From: Kingdonia uniflora
Taxonomy: Eukaryota; Streptophyta; Magnoliopsida; Ranunculales; Circaeasteraceae
Assembly: GCA_014058105.1 (NCBI GenBank)
Contig: JACGCM010000420.1
Span: forward strand, 1 to 64,000
Direction: 5' to 3'
DNA length: 64,000 nt
Each line of letters starts with the position of its first letter. Positions within the stretch are counted from its first letter, which is position 1. Below are positions 21,826-34,853 of the stretch, piece by piece. A model generated the notes under the pieces. That model did not search any database, had not been told where the DNA came from, and worked only from the letters and a program-made list of their open reading frames with translations. A program made the translations under genes and the position numbers.

Positions 21826-24800
21826 TTAAACGCGTAGCAGAGATACCTTTTCTGCAACCTGCATGATCTCTTTCATTCGTTCTTCAGAAAGCTCTCTCAA
21901 CTGCTGCTCTCGGTTAGTCTTGGTTTCCTCAGTTTCACCTTCCGTAGTATTTTGAATACGACCCTTTGGTCCAAACATGACAAACGTCATTTCGTGATCA
22001 TAATCATTTGGGACTTCAATTATCTGTTTCCCAGCGGACCCTGAATCTTTTCCTAAAATGTTTGCTCTAGTACGCTCCAAAATGACGAGCCTGTAATTGT
22101 CCATGCTCGAGCAGTCATTGGGATCAAGATTGAGATAAATGAGAATCTCCCAACATTGGAGAAATTGTTTCTTGTTAATCTTCAGAGTTTTCCTGACATC
22201 TTCGATTACATTTTCAGGTGGGTCAAATTGAACCTTGTACGTCATTTTCGATAGTTTCCCGTGCTTCATTTTTGAAGAGATCGAAGTAATAGTAAGCTTG
22301 ATTGGCTCAAAAGCAAGAAGTCGGAGCACATCAATACACGTTCGTACTTGCTGGAGTTCATCCGATGGCTCTTCTACCGTCATATCATACATATTTTCTG
22401 ATATTGACACAGAATTGATAACCTCGAGAAGGTGGCGGCCATGACCTTGGCCTTGGCAAGGAGGCAATACCAGTATCTGCAATAAGACCAGGATGATGTT
22501 AGATTCCTAATAAATAAATTATCTCTAAAATGATAAGGATCTTTTAACCTCTGGAGAAGACAGTTTTCATTTCTGAGACAGAACAGTGTAGAGAAAACTC
22601 ATACGATCGTGATACAACTCCGTGTTTCATCAGTGACATCTCCAATAAAAGGTTAATCAAATGTTTGACATGCCCAACTAATAAAAGAGAAAAGAATAGT
22701 AGATACCCTAATAATCAAAAGGCAAAGCAATAGTTAAATTTTGGTATAGAATCAGAAAATCAAATGGCAAAGCAATAGTTTGCCAAGTTTTGTCGCGGAA
22801 AACAAAAACAAAACAGAAACTGCTCATGCTTATATAATAGATGGCACACTTGGCACATGCACGCATACCTTTTTCATTTTATTATCTGGTTTTGTCTCTA
22901 GCTAATTTCAAGCATGCGAATAGGCATACTGCTCGCAGCATAGGGGTTGATTTGCTCCATATTTTGGGGTTTTAAACATTTAAGCGTATAAATGAGGGAT
23001 TATTTGGTTTCTAATGGTTAGACCAAAAACTTAATAAATCCAGTGGATTGACTCTAAAAGTACACAACTGGAGCAACATAGGTTAGTGGTTAGGGCAACT
23101 TAGCAACAATTAGTTAGTAAAATGTTTCAAGAAAAAAACGACCGGAGTCAACAAAGGTAGTTTTGTAACTGCTAATAGTGGTGTTATTATTGCTGGTAGT
23201 TAGTTCTTTGTTCATGAAAGAGTACGGGCGACAACGAAGAGAGAAGAGGGGTGAAAAAAAGGGGAGCGGGCAACACAATTGGATCAAAAGGTGAAATACC
23301 CCTTACGTTTTATTAACATATCAAAATGTAATTACTCAATATGAATATTTGTTGTTCCAAATCTTGGCTTCAGTAGTTTAATTCAAATATACAACAAAGA
23401 ATACCTGGCTGATCCTTAAGCGTGAACTGTCAGGGTAGTGAAAAAACCGATAGATTATCGCAAAACCAAGCAATTTAATACTGACATCCGCCTGTGGGAC
23501 TGTTTTTTTCTCGACTACAAAATAGATCTCCCATCTAGGATCTGTTATGTCAAGAGGACTGCAACCTGCCAAAAAAAAAACTGCTTGATTAACATAACAC
23601 ATAAATATAGTACTTATACATGGTAACAAAATATATCAACAATCAGAAAGCTATACCATCAACAAGAAGAAGAACAAGAGATACCAGCCGAGAATAAAGC
23701 TCCCCAACGGGCATGTTATTCAAACCCATGCGAATTACTTGATGCTGCAAGAAAAAGAACACAAATCCTTCACTATCACACCTATGCCTACACGTATCCT
23801 TTTCATATTTCCAAAGATTTGGAAACAAAAAGCTCAGAAAGTCACAGTCAACGAGTATTGCTCAGATACACAAAACAAACCAATGTAATGTGTCTCGAGG
23901 ATGGTGTACAACGAGTGTTTCACAAGAAGACTATAAGAGCCATTTGCGAATTACCAGTGAACTAAAATGCATGCCATGACAATAAAGTGGTAAATATGAT
24001 AAGTACCTCTATGGTAAAAGCCTCTGATTCTAACTGATTATTAGAGACATTGTTATGCTTCGTGGTGGCTTCACAGCGCATGACCTCACCATTTGAAATA
24101 ACAGCTCTGAGATCAGCACAACATACGAAAAGAGAATGAAAAATTATACAGGTGGAAACATATAACTCGCAGTTGCAAAAGTTAATTAGAGACATACTTG
24201 ATATAATGACTTTCTGTGGAAAAAGATTGACGAAACTCGTCTTCTTTCTCGATTATTGACTCGCCAAAAATTTTCTGCACAATAAACTCAGTTCAAAATA
24301 ATACAAAAAAAACAAAAGAGCAGCTTAATTAATGCGTAATATATGGGTACCTCAAGAGCAGGTGTCAGCAATGTGATCCCCTTTCCACCCTTTTGAAAAG
24401 TAATCAATACCCAAAGTTAGTTATGACCTAGGAGATAAGGCTATAGTATAAAAAAGAATCAGTTTAATATTGCGTTAAATAGAGTTAGTTAGCACTTAGC
24501 CATGAGATGGACCTCTACAAACCTATAATCCAACACCGCCAAAAAAAACACCCAAAGGCAAGTGAAACCATGTTTTCCTATTCAACTTTGATATCTAAAA
24601 CAACATAAAAGAATGCAAGCATACTTACATCAGCTTTGGTATCATACGATACTTGAACGTATGCACGGAAAGATATGCTGCTCAACCAAACTTTAACCTG
24701 CACCGAATTTATTGAGTTGTAAGCAACTGTATTTACAAATGTAAGTATGCAACAATAACATAAACAAGTTATTTCACAGTCACACGGTATTACAGTATAT

Positions 24801-25921
24801 AATCTAGTCATCTTCAAAAATCAGGGAGGTTTTCTAAATTAAAGAGGAAATTTTTTTGGGATATAACAGAATACATTTCCATGTAATTAACCAAACAGCG
24901 TATGAATATTCTTCCTACAAGCCATAAATACAAATTGATGTCCATCTCATAAGCTATTTACAAATGTAACTGTCTCTTAATTCCACCTCTTATATTCTCT
25001 CAACCAAATCCCCGAGAATGGGAACGGTAAAAATGCAAGCATAAGAAACTGCTGGTAACAGTACAAATAATCATGTATGGAGTAGAAATCCAAATGGCCA
25101 TCAAGAAGTTTCTGGGACAAAAATAAGAAAATCAAAATGTCCATCTTATGCATGTTTACACTTTAACACTAATAAAACATTTCCTGTTAGCTATATTCCA
25201 TATGAATTTGCGCTAACCAAACCAATGCCCGTACCTAACCAAAATCCTACTGGGTACTCAAAAGAACCCTGAAAACATTACCCATAAAACTAGCATGTTA
25301 AATATAGTGAAAAACGTGTACTTACCATATATGATTGGTTATCCCTGAAATCACCTACCCATGATCCCAATTTAAAATTATACTAAAAATCTACAGCTAT
25401 TTTACAAAATACGCCTACCAATTTCTAACACAATGGGCTACACGAACTCGAAAGCGATAAACAAAACAGATACATGAGCTTCTGTAATAACTTAAAATCA
25501 AGTTTAAATGGGAACCCAACCTTCAAATTCTTGTACCCATATATCCGTCCATCGTCTCCAAAAAACTGATTCAAATCAATGGGGTCAACAACAAAGCTGT
25601 TCTCATCACCCAATTCCTCTTTACAACTAACTACACAGTCAAAATATCAAACAACAAGTTAAACCCCATCACTAAATTCTACCAAATCTATCAAAATTGA
25701 CGAAATTAAAACATACCCAGATAAATTTTGATACAATCATTCGCCTCAACACCAACATCTGCAACAAATCAAACACCAACCAAATCATGACCAAATTCCG
25801 CAAAAATTATACCAAATGAAAGAGCTTGATTCAAAATTAGGTCACCGGTAGAGGCAAATCCAACACGTCTTCGCTTTTTAGGGTCTGATGTTTGATCTGT
25901 TGAAGTTTTTTTGAGTCCCAT
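21826..25921 (-). CDS. HAG2: Histone acetyltransferase type B catalytic subunit HAT1 (HAG2), ten exons
   Basis: HAT1 acetylates newly made histone H4 (Lys5 and Lys12 in known family members) before chromatin assembly, usually with an RbAp46/48-type partner. Exons, in coding order: 25,921-25,846; 25,758-25,717; 25,630-25,521; 24,697-24,629; 24,389-24,351; 24,274-24,198; 24,106-24,007; 23,744-23,657; 23,565-23,405; 22,476-21,826. All introns are GT..AG and all phases agree, giving 470 residues, close to the Arabidopsis protein. The N-terminus has a basic KKRRR stretch, a possible nuclear signal. The HAT1 N-terminal domain includes [20 protein letters not shown]. The GNAT acetyl-CoA loop is QGQGHG at about 262-267. 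The catalytic Glu region is DMTVEEPSD near 285-293. No stop or frameshift is present, so the gene looks functional. Confidence 0.93.
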
Positions 25922-26850
25922 TTCCTATTTCTAGGGTTTTGTTAGAGCGGGAAATGAAATAAAAGTGGAGAGAGCGGGAAATGACGAAGAGGGACTGTGA
26001 CGGTATTAAAAGGGGGTGATTTGTAGATCTACGGTTGTGGTGTTCTCGAGATAAGTTAAGATTGGTAGGTTGAGAATGATCGGACGGTGCAAAGATGAGG
26101 TAAATGTTGAATACTGTATAATTGTTTTTGTTGTGAAAGTGTATTTATTTTATTTTATTTTATTTTATTTTTGTGGGGTATAGATAATGGAACGACATTG
26201 AAGAAGCTTTTCCATTGTGGAACTTTGGAGCTCTGGTTAATATTAGGATTGGAGGTTCCATCGGAACATAGTAGCCCCATGATCTTATATTTGCCAATGT
26301 GATGGTCGATGGAATGACACAGGCACAGCTATATGAGACCCATAGTGGCAACATGCGCCGTGTTTTGTTTGAGGTCATTAGTTTAACAACTTACCGATTC
26401 AGAATGTGTAGCTGTAACGTAATACTTTTTGGTATAGAACATGTTCATATCTAAGACGTAAAGTTCAAATGTAATAGTGACGAGACATTAGTATCACGCC
26501 TTCATCTTTGTTAGAATTCTAAACATGTACGTCATGGCTAAAAACAACAGCGTTTAGCTCGTCCCTCGAACTAAAATCTATGAATAACAAAGGTCTGACA
26601 TTTGCAATGCAGCTCCCAAATAGATTCAAGCAGGATGAAACAATATGGCTCATATATGTCCCTTATTTACGAGTACGCAACAACAGCAAAGGCAAATCAT
26701 GGGTATTTTATCATTGCCCGTTTATACTACGAATTAAGAACATATTTTGATTTTGATTTTTGATCTGTGATCACACAGTTTTACTCACTAAAGTGCTCTT
26801 TATTTGTTGAAGCACAAACCAAAATATTAGTCCCACATTGCTCACAAATT
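25922..26850. other. HAT1 promoter side and intergenic sequence
   Basis: Contains the 5' leader and promoter of HAT1 (minus strand) and a TTTTA pentanucleotide run at about 26,145-26,170. No other gene is visible. Confidence 0.5.
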
Positions 26851-26852
26851 AG

Positions 26853-26992
26853 AAAAGTCGTTGGTCCGACTGAAGACATTTCTTAGGATTTTATATTTGA
26901 AGCCATGGCGCAGTCCCAGGAAGCCTTCGGCCTTGCACCCTGGCTTCAAATATAAAATCCTAAGAAATGTTTCAGTCGGACCAACGACTTTT
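26853..26992. repeat. Near-perfect inverted repeat (hairpin), 53/52-nt arms, 35-nt loop
   Basis: The left arm 26,853-26,905 and the right arm 26,941-26,992 are reverse complements except for one extra G on the left. The loop (26,906-26,940) is GC-rich. It could be a foldback MITE or the stem of a young small-RNA locus. No target duplication is obvious. Confidence 0.9.
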
Positions 26993-27001
26993 TTTTGTTT
27001 T

Positions 27002-27238
27002 CTAGATTCATTCCAGGCCGTGTGCAAAAATCTTAATCCATACTTTAGGGCAGTTTTCGAATAGCCACATTGTCTACTGTGCAAAGTAGTGTCACAAAAG
27101 CAATTGTCAAAACAAGTTTTGTTCCCATTTAGGCGTGAACTACTCGTCTCGTGGAGATGATGATAGTCTAAGCCCATAGATTCATTCCAGGCCGTGTGCA
27201 AAAATCTTAATCCATGCTTTAGGGCAGTTTTCAAAGTG
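27002..27238. repeat. Pair of 60-bp direct repeats next to the hairpin
   Basis: A 59-60-bp unit at about 27,003-27,062 recurs at 27,178-27,237 with two mismatches. Between them is about 115 bp of unique sequence. An apparent 130-residue minus-strand frame across this region is produced by the two copies and is not a gene. Confidence 0.85.
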
Positions 27239-27303
27239 ATGATGTGTCAACTTTAGTTAGGAGAAAAGCTGGCTTGGCTTGGTTCCATCAACCAAAATAT
27301 ACT

Positions 27304-27312
27304 CTTTCTCCT
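27304..27312. repeat. Left target-site duplication of the MULE (CTTTCTCCT)
   Basis: Identical 9-mer flanks the other end at 39,004-39,012. Confidence 0.9.
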
Positions 27313-27480
27313 GGGGGTGGATTTAGAGACACTCAAGCCTCAAACACTCAAGTCTCACTCAAGCACAACCACTCATCTAATAGAGATGAGTGGCTCTCAA
27401 AATTTGGGATTTCCTATAAGGGAAATGAGGTGGAAAATTAGGGGGTCCTACCTGCCTTACTCTCGGCAGACATTTCCCTT
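27313..27480 (+). repeat. Left terminal inverted repeat of the MULE
   Basis: Matches the reverse complement of 38,820-39,003 over nearly its whole length with scattered substitutions and one block of about 20 bp extra in the right copy (a repeated ACTCATCTA segment). A CT-rich tract with (CACTCT)n follows to 27,730. Confidence 0.88.
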
Positions 27481-27674
27481 TTTTTTTTCAAACCCAACCG
27501 TCACTCACATTTAAAATTTTGTCTCTCACTTTCTCTCTCCCACTCTCCCTCTCTCTCCAAACAAACCAAATTTCCCTCTAAACACATCTATATTACTATG
27601 TCACTTTCACTCTCGCGACAGTTCGAGTATCTCTCTCACTCTGTCTCCCTCACTCATTCACTCTGTCTCTCTCT

Positions 27675-27711
<37 letters not shown>

Positions 27712-27730
27712 TCTCTCTCTCACTCTCTCG
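27481..27730. repeat. CT-rich tract inside the left MULE terminus
   Basis: Tandem CTCT and CACTCT units, densest at about 27,670-27,730. It has a mirrored GA-rich partner at the other end, so it is part of the element and not of the target. Confidence 0.85.
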
Positions 27731-28117
27731 TCATTAGAGACTGAGACTATCGTTCGAAAAGAAAGTACCCATTGAATTCAACCCTTCGAAGACATTGTCC
27801 ATTCCTTTTGGAGTAGTAGAGGTTGGGAGCGGTTTGATAGTGGAATTCGACAACTTCAAGGTAAAACCCATTATCATGTCAAATTGCTGTCTATTCTTTG
27901 TCCACCCCTTTGTGTAATGCAATTTGGTATTGAAATTGTCAAATATTATCGAAATCGTCAATATTTGACCTAAATAACTAAAATTAGACTTTAAATTTGA
28001 GTTATTAACATCTAGGATTGTCGAATTCGTAAATATTTGACCTAGATAACCTAAAGTACATTGAAGAATTGTCGAAATTGGGAATATTGAAGTGAGATTG
28101 AGTAAGACACATTTAGT

Positions 28118-28362
28118 ATTGTCGAATTCGACAATTTAGTAGTGTAAATGTTGTTAGGTTACATAATATTGTCTAATTCGACAATTATGGAATTCACATG
28201 GTTCACATCATTTTTTGATTATACTTGTTTATAAGTCTAAATTATCGAATTCGACAATAGTTACATATAACTTGTAGCTATTGAAATAGAGTATTGTCGA
28301 ATTCGACAATTTACCAAATGCAATTAGACTTATGTTTACATAATATTGTCCAACTCGACAAT
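28118..28362. repeat. Palindrome cluster, left subterminal region and leader of the PMD-OTU gene
   Basis: Copies start at 28,118, 28,168, 28,241, 28,293 and 28,345, most at about 51-bp spacing, ending just before the ATG at 28,417. Partial copies lie at about 27,842, 27,935 and 28,014. Confidence 0.88.
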
Positions 28363-28416
28363 TACCAAGTACAATTATACTAATCCTTTGAGTAATAAAT
28401 TCTGTGCAGGTACACA

Positions 28417-31400
28417 ATGAATGAGAAAGTGCATCCGACCGCTTCCAATAGAAGAAAAAAAGAGTTGGCTAGAGAAGGAGATCTAGTTACATATAAGAGA
28501 AAGATAAAAACTATTGACCCAAGCACAGTCATTCCTCCAAACACTGTTGACAGTACAAATGAGGGTGTTAGTGAAGGTATGAATATTCCAACTGAGTCTG
28601 CCGAAGGTGTGAATATTCCCTAGGGTTCAGAATTTAAGACTGAGTCTGCTCAAGCTGGTTTGGGAGCTCAACCACCGCTCCCAAATGTTTGCCCTGATTT
28701 TGATGAAAATATTCCTATTTTTGGGGGGTATTCTGAAGGTGAGGGGGCTACAAACAATGACGACGTAGGCCCTAGTGATAAAAGCCTACTGAGGAGCTTC
28801 AGGTTCCATAGAGCGAGGTCGATCGCGCTAGGGCAGGTATATTATTTAATGAAATCTCTTCTTTAATTATGTTATGTTATTCCTATTATTTATAGTTACA
28901 TTTTGTTGACATAATCACTATTATTGTTCAGGAGAAGCTCCTCATTCGTGTTCATCATCACTAGTCTACGTGGGACCTTAGAAAGGAACCACAAGTGGTC
29001 CAAGATTTCATAAAGTTGAAGGGTTTGGATTGAATTGGGGCCATATCCTATAATTATTACAACTCTGCCCTCATTTCTGCTTTTGTCGAGTGTTGGCAGC
29101 CGAAAACTAATACTTTCCACTTCAAATGGGGCGAGATGACTCCAACTCTGGACGATGTGGAGCAATTAGTTGGGTTGCCTGCAGATGGTGATGCCACGGT
29201 CATTGGTGGCACCTAGGGATTCCCGACGATTCTTGAGGTTTTCGAGAACAACCTTTTATAGGATTTAAATGCTTTCAAAATTTTAAAAGCTGGGGGTGCT
29301 GGGAATTCATTGTCACTGAAGAAACTTAAGTCTCGCTATGCATACAAGTTAGATAAGGTTCTCAGTGACGGTACCGCTAAAGCTGCTAAGAAGAAGAAAG
29401 GGCTAACAACGAGATCTGTTGCTCGTGCATATATGTTGTATGTTCTTGGGTCTTTTCTATTTTCCACGAAAAAGGGAACAGACGTCAGCGTACGCTACCT
29501 TGTCCTGTTTGCCAAGGACAAGGTGCAAAGAAGTGGTAATGGGGATCAGCAGTTCTGGCCTACATGTATTACAATCTGGGTGCAACATCTCGAGATGATG
29601 CGAGACAATTCACATGCTGTACCACGCTACTCGAGGTGATTATGAACTCATTTATGTAACTGTTTTTTAGATATGGCTTCAACCTTTACTAATTTTATTT
29701 TGTTTATCTATATACATGTAGTCATGGATATTTGCATATTTCCCAAAGCTTGGTGAGATCCTCAAGGAGATGGACTCTGATGCATATGAGCACTGTACTT
29801 GTTGGAAATGGGACGTATCTGTTACAGATAGATATTGTGGTACAACTTTGCTCAATTTTAGGAAGGCATTGGACAACTACAAACTGGAGGATATAAGTTT
29901 ATTATCCTTCTATATTGCTTCAAAATTGTCGAATTCGAAAATATTGATTAAGTATATCTACTAAGTAAATCTAATATTGTCCAATTCGACAATTATTCAA
30001 TTTCCTTTGAAAGTGAATATACAACATTGTCGAAATCGACAATATTGATTAAGTATATTTATTAAGTACATCTAATATTGTCGATTTCGACAATTATTCA
30101 ATTTTATTTTAAAGTGAATATACAACATTGTCGAAATGAACATGGGAAATTATCGATTTCGGCAATATTCCATCTCAAGATTATCTGGTCCACTGCAATA
30201 TTGTCGAATTCGACAATGTTGCTAAATCCTTCTCAGGCCTAGTGGAACAAATATCTTAACTTAATAGTACAAAATAAATTTGATTTATTTTTCATGTAGG
30301 TTGTATGGGACCCATACAGAGATAAAAATGATTCCCCACATGCATTCAAGGAGGTCAACTTTTTTTATGGGGCATTAGCAAGTCCAGATCATTTTCAGCC
30401 CTACTACCCAAATAAGGTTGTGCGGCAGTTCAATCGGGAATAAGGCATCCCCACAAAATGACTATTGACAGAGGTTCTGACCTATGGAACGCAAAAGTGG
30501 CGAGGAAATTCAGTCCTAAGTATGAGTGGGTTGATTGCTTTTTTAGCCAAAACTGGAAGGAGTTCATTTTGAAGAAAGCTGATAGGGGGCGGAGGGTACG
30601 AGAGGAACCTCTAGTATGTACAGAGGCATACTTGGAGTGGTTTGCCTCTGTCTCGTGGACTACGATATGTCCGATTACTGTTGACCTGGCTGTAGATAAT
30701 TCTGGAATTCATCAAAGGAAGCCTGCCAGTGTCAATGAGCATGGTGGCATCCCCGTGCACCAATATGAAGATATTGCTGAACAATATGATGCATCGGTTA
30801 GTACATGTTAACACTATTTTTATCACACTTCCCTTATATTATTTACACTTCAAACTTTTTAGTGTCTAATATTTTGTTTACTTGAATTACCATTTTTGTA
30901 GCATCATGAGCACTCTAGTCGGTCTCCAAATATAAGCCTAAATGACCAGCAAATCATAGTACTAAATGACCAGCTTTAGAAGCTCAAGGAGGATAAAGAG
31001 AAGGAGTCTGAAGCCAATATAAATCTAAGAGAGGCCCTCAAAGAGAAGGTCAGTCATACCTATCTTTAGTTGTGCATAATGTTAGTTTTTATCTATAGCT
31101 ATTAGTATAAGTAATTGTCGAGTTCGACAATTATTACAGTGTATGTGTAAGTGAACAAATATAAATTGCCGAATTCGACAATTTTTTGATAATTTTCACA
31201 GTTATTCTGAAATCATATATATGTATTATTGTCGAACTCGACAATTACATAATATTATTGTCGATTTCGACAAAAACACATAAACTAATCTAAATGTTTT
31301 ATGTCAATTTAACCTCAGACAAGTGAATGTGATCTGCTTAAAGAAACTATTGAACAAATGAAGGCAGAGATTGAACTAAAGCGTGTAGTTGACGAGCAAT

Positions 31401-34103
31401 GTGCACTAAAGTTCACAGATCTGCCAAGGCAGTTATATGCGAAGGTAGGTCTTAGGCAGATGTCATTATTGTATCTATTGTTTATTTTTGTCAAAATCCT
31501 GACTTCCCTTGTCAAATTTATGTTTGTAGATATTAGAGTACAAAAATTTGGAGGAAAAAAATACAAGTTTGGAGGCAGAGCTAAGATCAAAATCTGGCTT
31601 TGAAGACTGTAATCAAAGCTTATCTTTTGAGTTAAATATAAAGGTAATAAGTTTAATACAAAGGTAATAGTGTTCAGTGTCTCTAACCCCTAATTACTTA
31701 TAGTCTTCCATTAGTCATTCTTGCATCTACGTGATCATTTTATCCCCAATATGTACAGTGTAGTCACTAAAAGCGATCAATACAATTTTGATGGGGCAGA
31801 TAGACATGCAACTTCCTCCAGCTACACCTGTGAGTTTACCAAAATTCAATCATGTTTAATTATTTGTTACTTATTTGTAAGTCTGGTAATATTGTTCTTG
31901 TGCTCATGTTTTAAATAGCTTGTTGTGCTATAATCACATCAGCCTGTACTAGACACAACCCTAGCAAAGAAGTATAAGGACTTGTTGGCTGCACATGAGG
32001 ATATTAAGAAGAAGTTAATTGTGAAAGAAGATTTTGTAAGTCATTCAAAATGAATGAAATTAATTAAAGTTAGTGAATTGGAGTTTGTGTTTAATAATAG
32101 AGAATTAAAACTTAATTTTGTGTACAAATTTAGTGAATTGATAATAGTGAATTTAAGTTTCATTTTGGGGGTTTATTTTGTGTACGATTTTTTTATTTAG
32201 TGAATTTGAGTTGGTGTTTGATAATAGTGAATTTAAACTTATTTTTGTGTACCAATTTTTTAGTTAGTGGAATGGAGTTTGTGTTTGATTATCTAAAATA
32301 AGATGTAGTATTCATTTTGGATTCAATGCTCAATATCGGTTCACCCCTGTTCAAAATCAAATGTAGTACCCAAAATCACATTTAAATGAACTGGAGTTAT
32401 ATAGCTCATCTCCTTTATGTATTTGGAACAGATAATGATCTGGACATCCAAGTATAAGAAAGAAGCAGCGAGATATACGGAGGAAACTAACCATCTCGTA
32501 AACTCCCCTGCCTATCCTTCTGAATTATATGGAATGCTGATTTCAATGTTTATTCTAATATTGGATATTTTTATAGCGACAGAAGTTGGTTAATGCTGAA
32601 GAGAGGATGAAGTCTTTAGAAGAAAATAGCAGTGAATGGGTATGTCCTATTCATAACTTTTGTACATATTTGAGATTGCCCTGTGTAATGTATTGTTTCA
32701 AAATTATGTTATTGAAATCGAATATTGTCGAATTCGACAATTAGGAATTTTATTTCGAGTTGTGTATGGTAAATATTGTCGAACTCGACAATTTAGATAA
32801 TATTCATGTACATACCAAGTCTATTTATCCTAATGTTGAAGTTTTTTTTCAGCATAAGAAACTAGTTAATTCAGAAGAGAGGAAGAAGACTTTCGAAGTA
32901 GATAACAATGAATAGGTATGACATATTCCTAACTCTTGTACCTATTTGAGATTGCTCTGCTTAATGCATAATTTGAAGTCATAGTTGTCGAATTCGACGA
33001 TTACTATCTTCATATTGTCGAATTCGACAATATTGGTAATATATATTTCTACTTGGATAATATATAATAGTCGAGTTTGACAATTATGGCTCTGTAATTG
33101 GAATTATGGATACACAATATTGTCGAATTCGACAATATTGCTCTAATATTAATGTCTGCTATAATATGAGGACTTGTTGCAGGAGGTTTGGCGTTAAGCA
33201 TTGAAGAAGGCACTCACAAGTGAAGGGATGGGAGACATGGGGGACCCAACCTTTGAAGAACTTTTTAAGCAAAATGAAAGATTCTTCACAATAACACAGT
33301 AAGGACCCAAGGGAAATTATCAAGAAGACTTGGTTTCCATGGCGGTAACCCTTAAAAATGTTGTCATTGCTAGGAGGGAGAAAATGGCTAAGAAGAAGAT
33401 GATGCAAGAACTTTTATTCCAACCGTGAACGAAGTATCTTGTTGATGTTCGTGGTGTCAAAATCAGTGATAACAATTCTGGTTTTAGGGTTACCGCAGCA
33501 ATTCAGCACCGGAGCCAACATTGATTCCCAGATGTAATGAAATCATTGAAGACCTTTCTCTGTAAGGACCCCGCATTCTGGAAGAGTATCTTCAGCCAAA
33601 CATTGGGTATACAATTCACTGTGGATGGGGATAACGCATACCAAATTCTGTTGCAGGCATGTTCTTATGGTCATTAACATGTGGAGTATAGGCATATTGC
33701 GCATTTACTAGCCACCTACTATGAGAAGGTTGTGGTCTTCATTGGCCACAGTGAAGCATATACATTCTTACCCCTGTTTTGGGCACGTAAAAGAAATACT
33801 ACTTCAAATGAGGAGAGGCTCCAAAACCTAGTTATGTATACTAGTAAGTATTGGTGGTTTGGTTTAGGGGCGGATAACCATTTCGTTCGCTTGTTTCCAA
33901 GGTTCGATGCACCAATACCTCCACTTTCTACTATTTTCTACAGTCATGTAAATCTAGAAATTCCTCTGGGTTTCATGAAAGAACAACTGACTAGGTATTT
34001 TGATGTGAGAGTAAGGAACTTCAAGGCATTACTTAAAGAGTACAAGTGCCAGGGGTATAAAGTTAATGACATGGTTGCTGTTGGTTTGTCGACAATCAAA
34101 TAG
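28417..34103 (+). pseudogene. Plant mobile domain - coiled coil - OTU-like gene carried by the MULE
   Basis: This is a multi-exon gene. Exon 1 (28,417-28,836) is acidic and hydrophilic. Exon 2 (28,932-29,635), exon 3 (29,722-about 29,900) and exon 4 (about 30,301-30,796) give a plant mobile domain: GEMTPTLDDVEQLVGLPADG, ARAYMLYVLGSFLFSTKKGT, WIFAYFP, VVWDPY and RGRRVREEPLVC. Short exons from 30.9 to 33.2 kb encode heptad-rich coiled coil (for example LKEDKEKESEANINLREALK). The last exons (33.4-34.1 kb) give an OTU-like fold: SDNNSGFR, YRHIAHLLATYYEKVVVFI and DNHFVRLF. Ser replaces the expected catalytic Cys (canonical DGNCGFR). In-frame stops lie near 28,621, 28,962, 29,032, 29,216, 29,260, 30,440 and 33,678. 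Plant mobile domains are known in MULE-carried genes and in silencing factors. This copy is probably non-coding now, or needs stops read or spliced out. Confidence 0.78.
29926..30217. repeat. Palindrome cluster in an intron of the PMD-OTU gene
   Basis: Copies at about 29,926, 29,976, 30,026, 30,077, 30,127, 30,150 and 30,200, between the exon ending near 29,900 and the exon starting near 30,301. Linkers share TTGATTAAGTATAT and AAGTGAATATACAAC. Confidence 0.88.
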
Positions 34104-34384
34104 GGTTGTCGACCAAATCTTTGTATATGACAGTTATGTTACATCAATGTTTATCATAGTATATAATTTTTTTCCCTTTTTGTATATGACAGTTCATTTA
34201 GTTCAATGTTTATCACAGTATATAATTTTTGGTATAACACTCTATTGTTGATTTATTTTTGCAGTATATAAATTTCTGTTATGTCATATGAATCTCATTT
34301 CAAACTCTCCCCTCTTCAAAATGTACATATTTCCTCTGAAGAATATTTTAACAGTGCACTTGAGTGTATCTAAAAATTGAAATT

Positions 34385-34560
34385 TTGTCGATTTTGGCAA
34401 TACTTTAGTATATATGGTTACTTACAATGTACAATATTGTCGATTTCGGCAATTGTAGTAGTATATTTCCAATTATGCATTTGTAATATTGTTGAACCCA
34501 ACAATATTACAATGGGTACTTAGTTTTCTAGGTATATAATATTGTCGAAATCGACAATTT
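34385..34560. repeat. Palindrome cluster between the two convergent MULE genes
   Basis: Copies at about 34,385, 34,437, 34,488 and 34,541, some decayed (ATTGTTGAACCCAACAAT keeps perfect dyad symmetry with compensating changes in both arms). They sit between the OTU end and the transposase 3' end. Confidence 0.82.
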
Positions 34561-34853
34561 AAGGCAGTATTTTCAACAATATACAAATTCATAGAGGGTA
34601 GGGGTGCATAAAGCAACACAATCCCTAAACTGCATATAATTCATTGATATTTTCTCCGTGAAATACGACATTGCTATTGTCCTAAATTTCATTTACAAAG
34701 CAAATATAATGTTGAATCAACATACTAATTTCTCAATAATAATCAATACTTATTTATTAGTCAATGAACGTGAACTCCTTCTGTTTTCCTAGATGTTGTG
34801 CTTGTCAGAATTTGAGTGCAATGGCTGAATAGATTCCCCATTATTACTGTCTC

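Noticed and set aside
26842..27234. A 130-residue minus-strand protein with internal repeat
   Set aside because: The repeat in the protein is simply the 60-bp direct repeat plus one hairpin arm.
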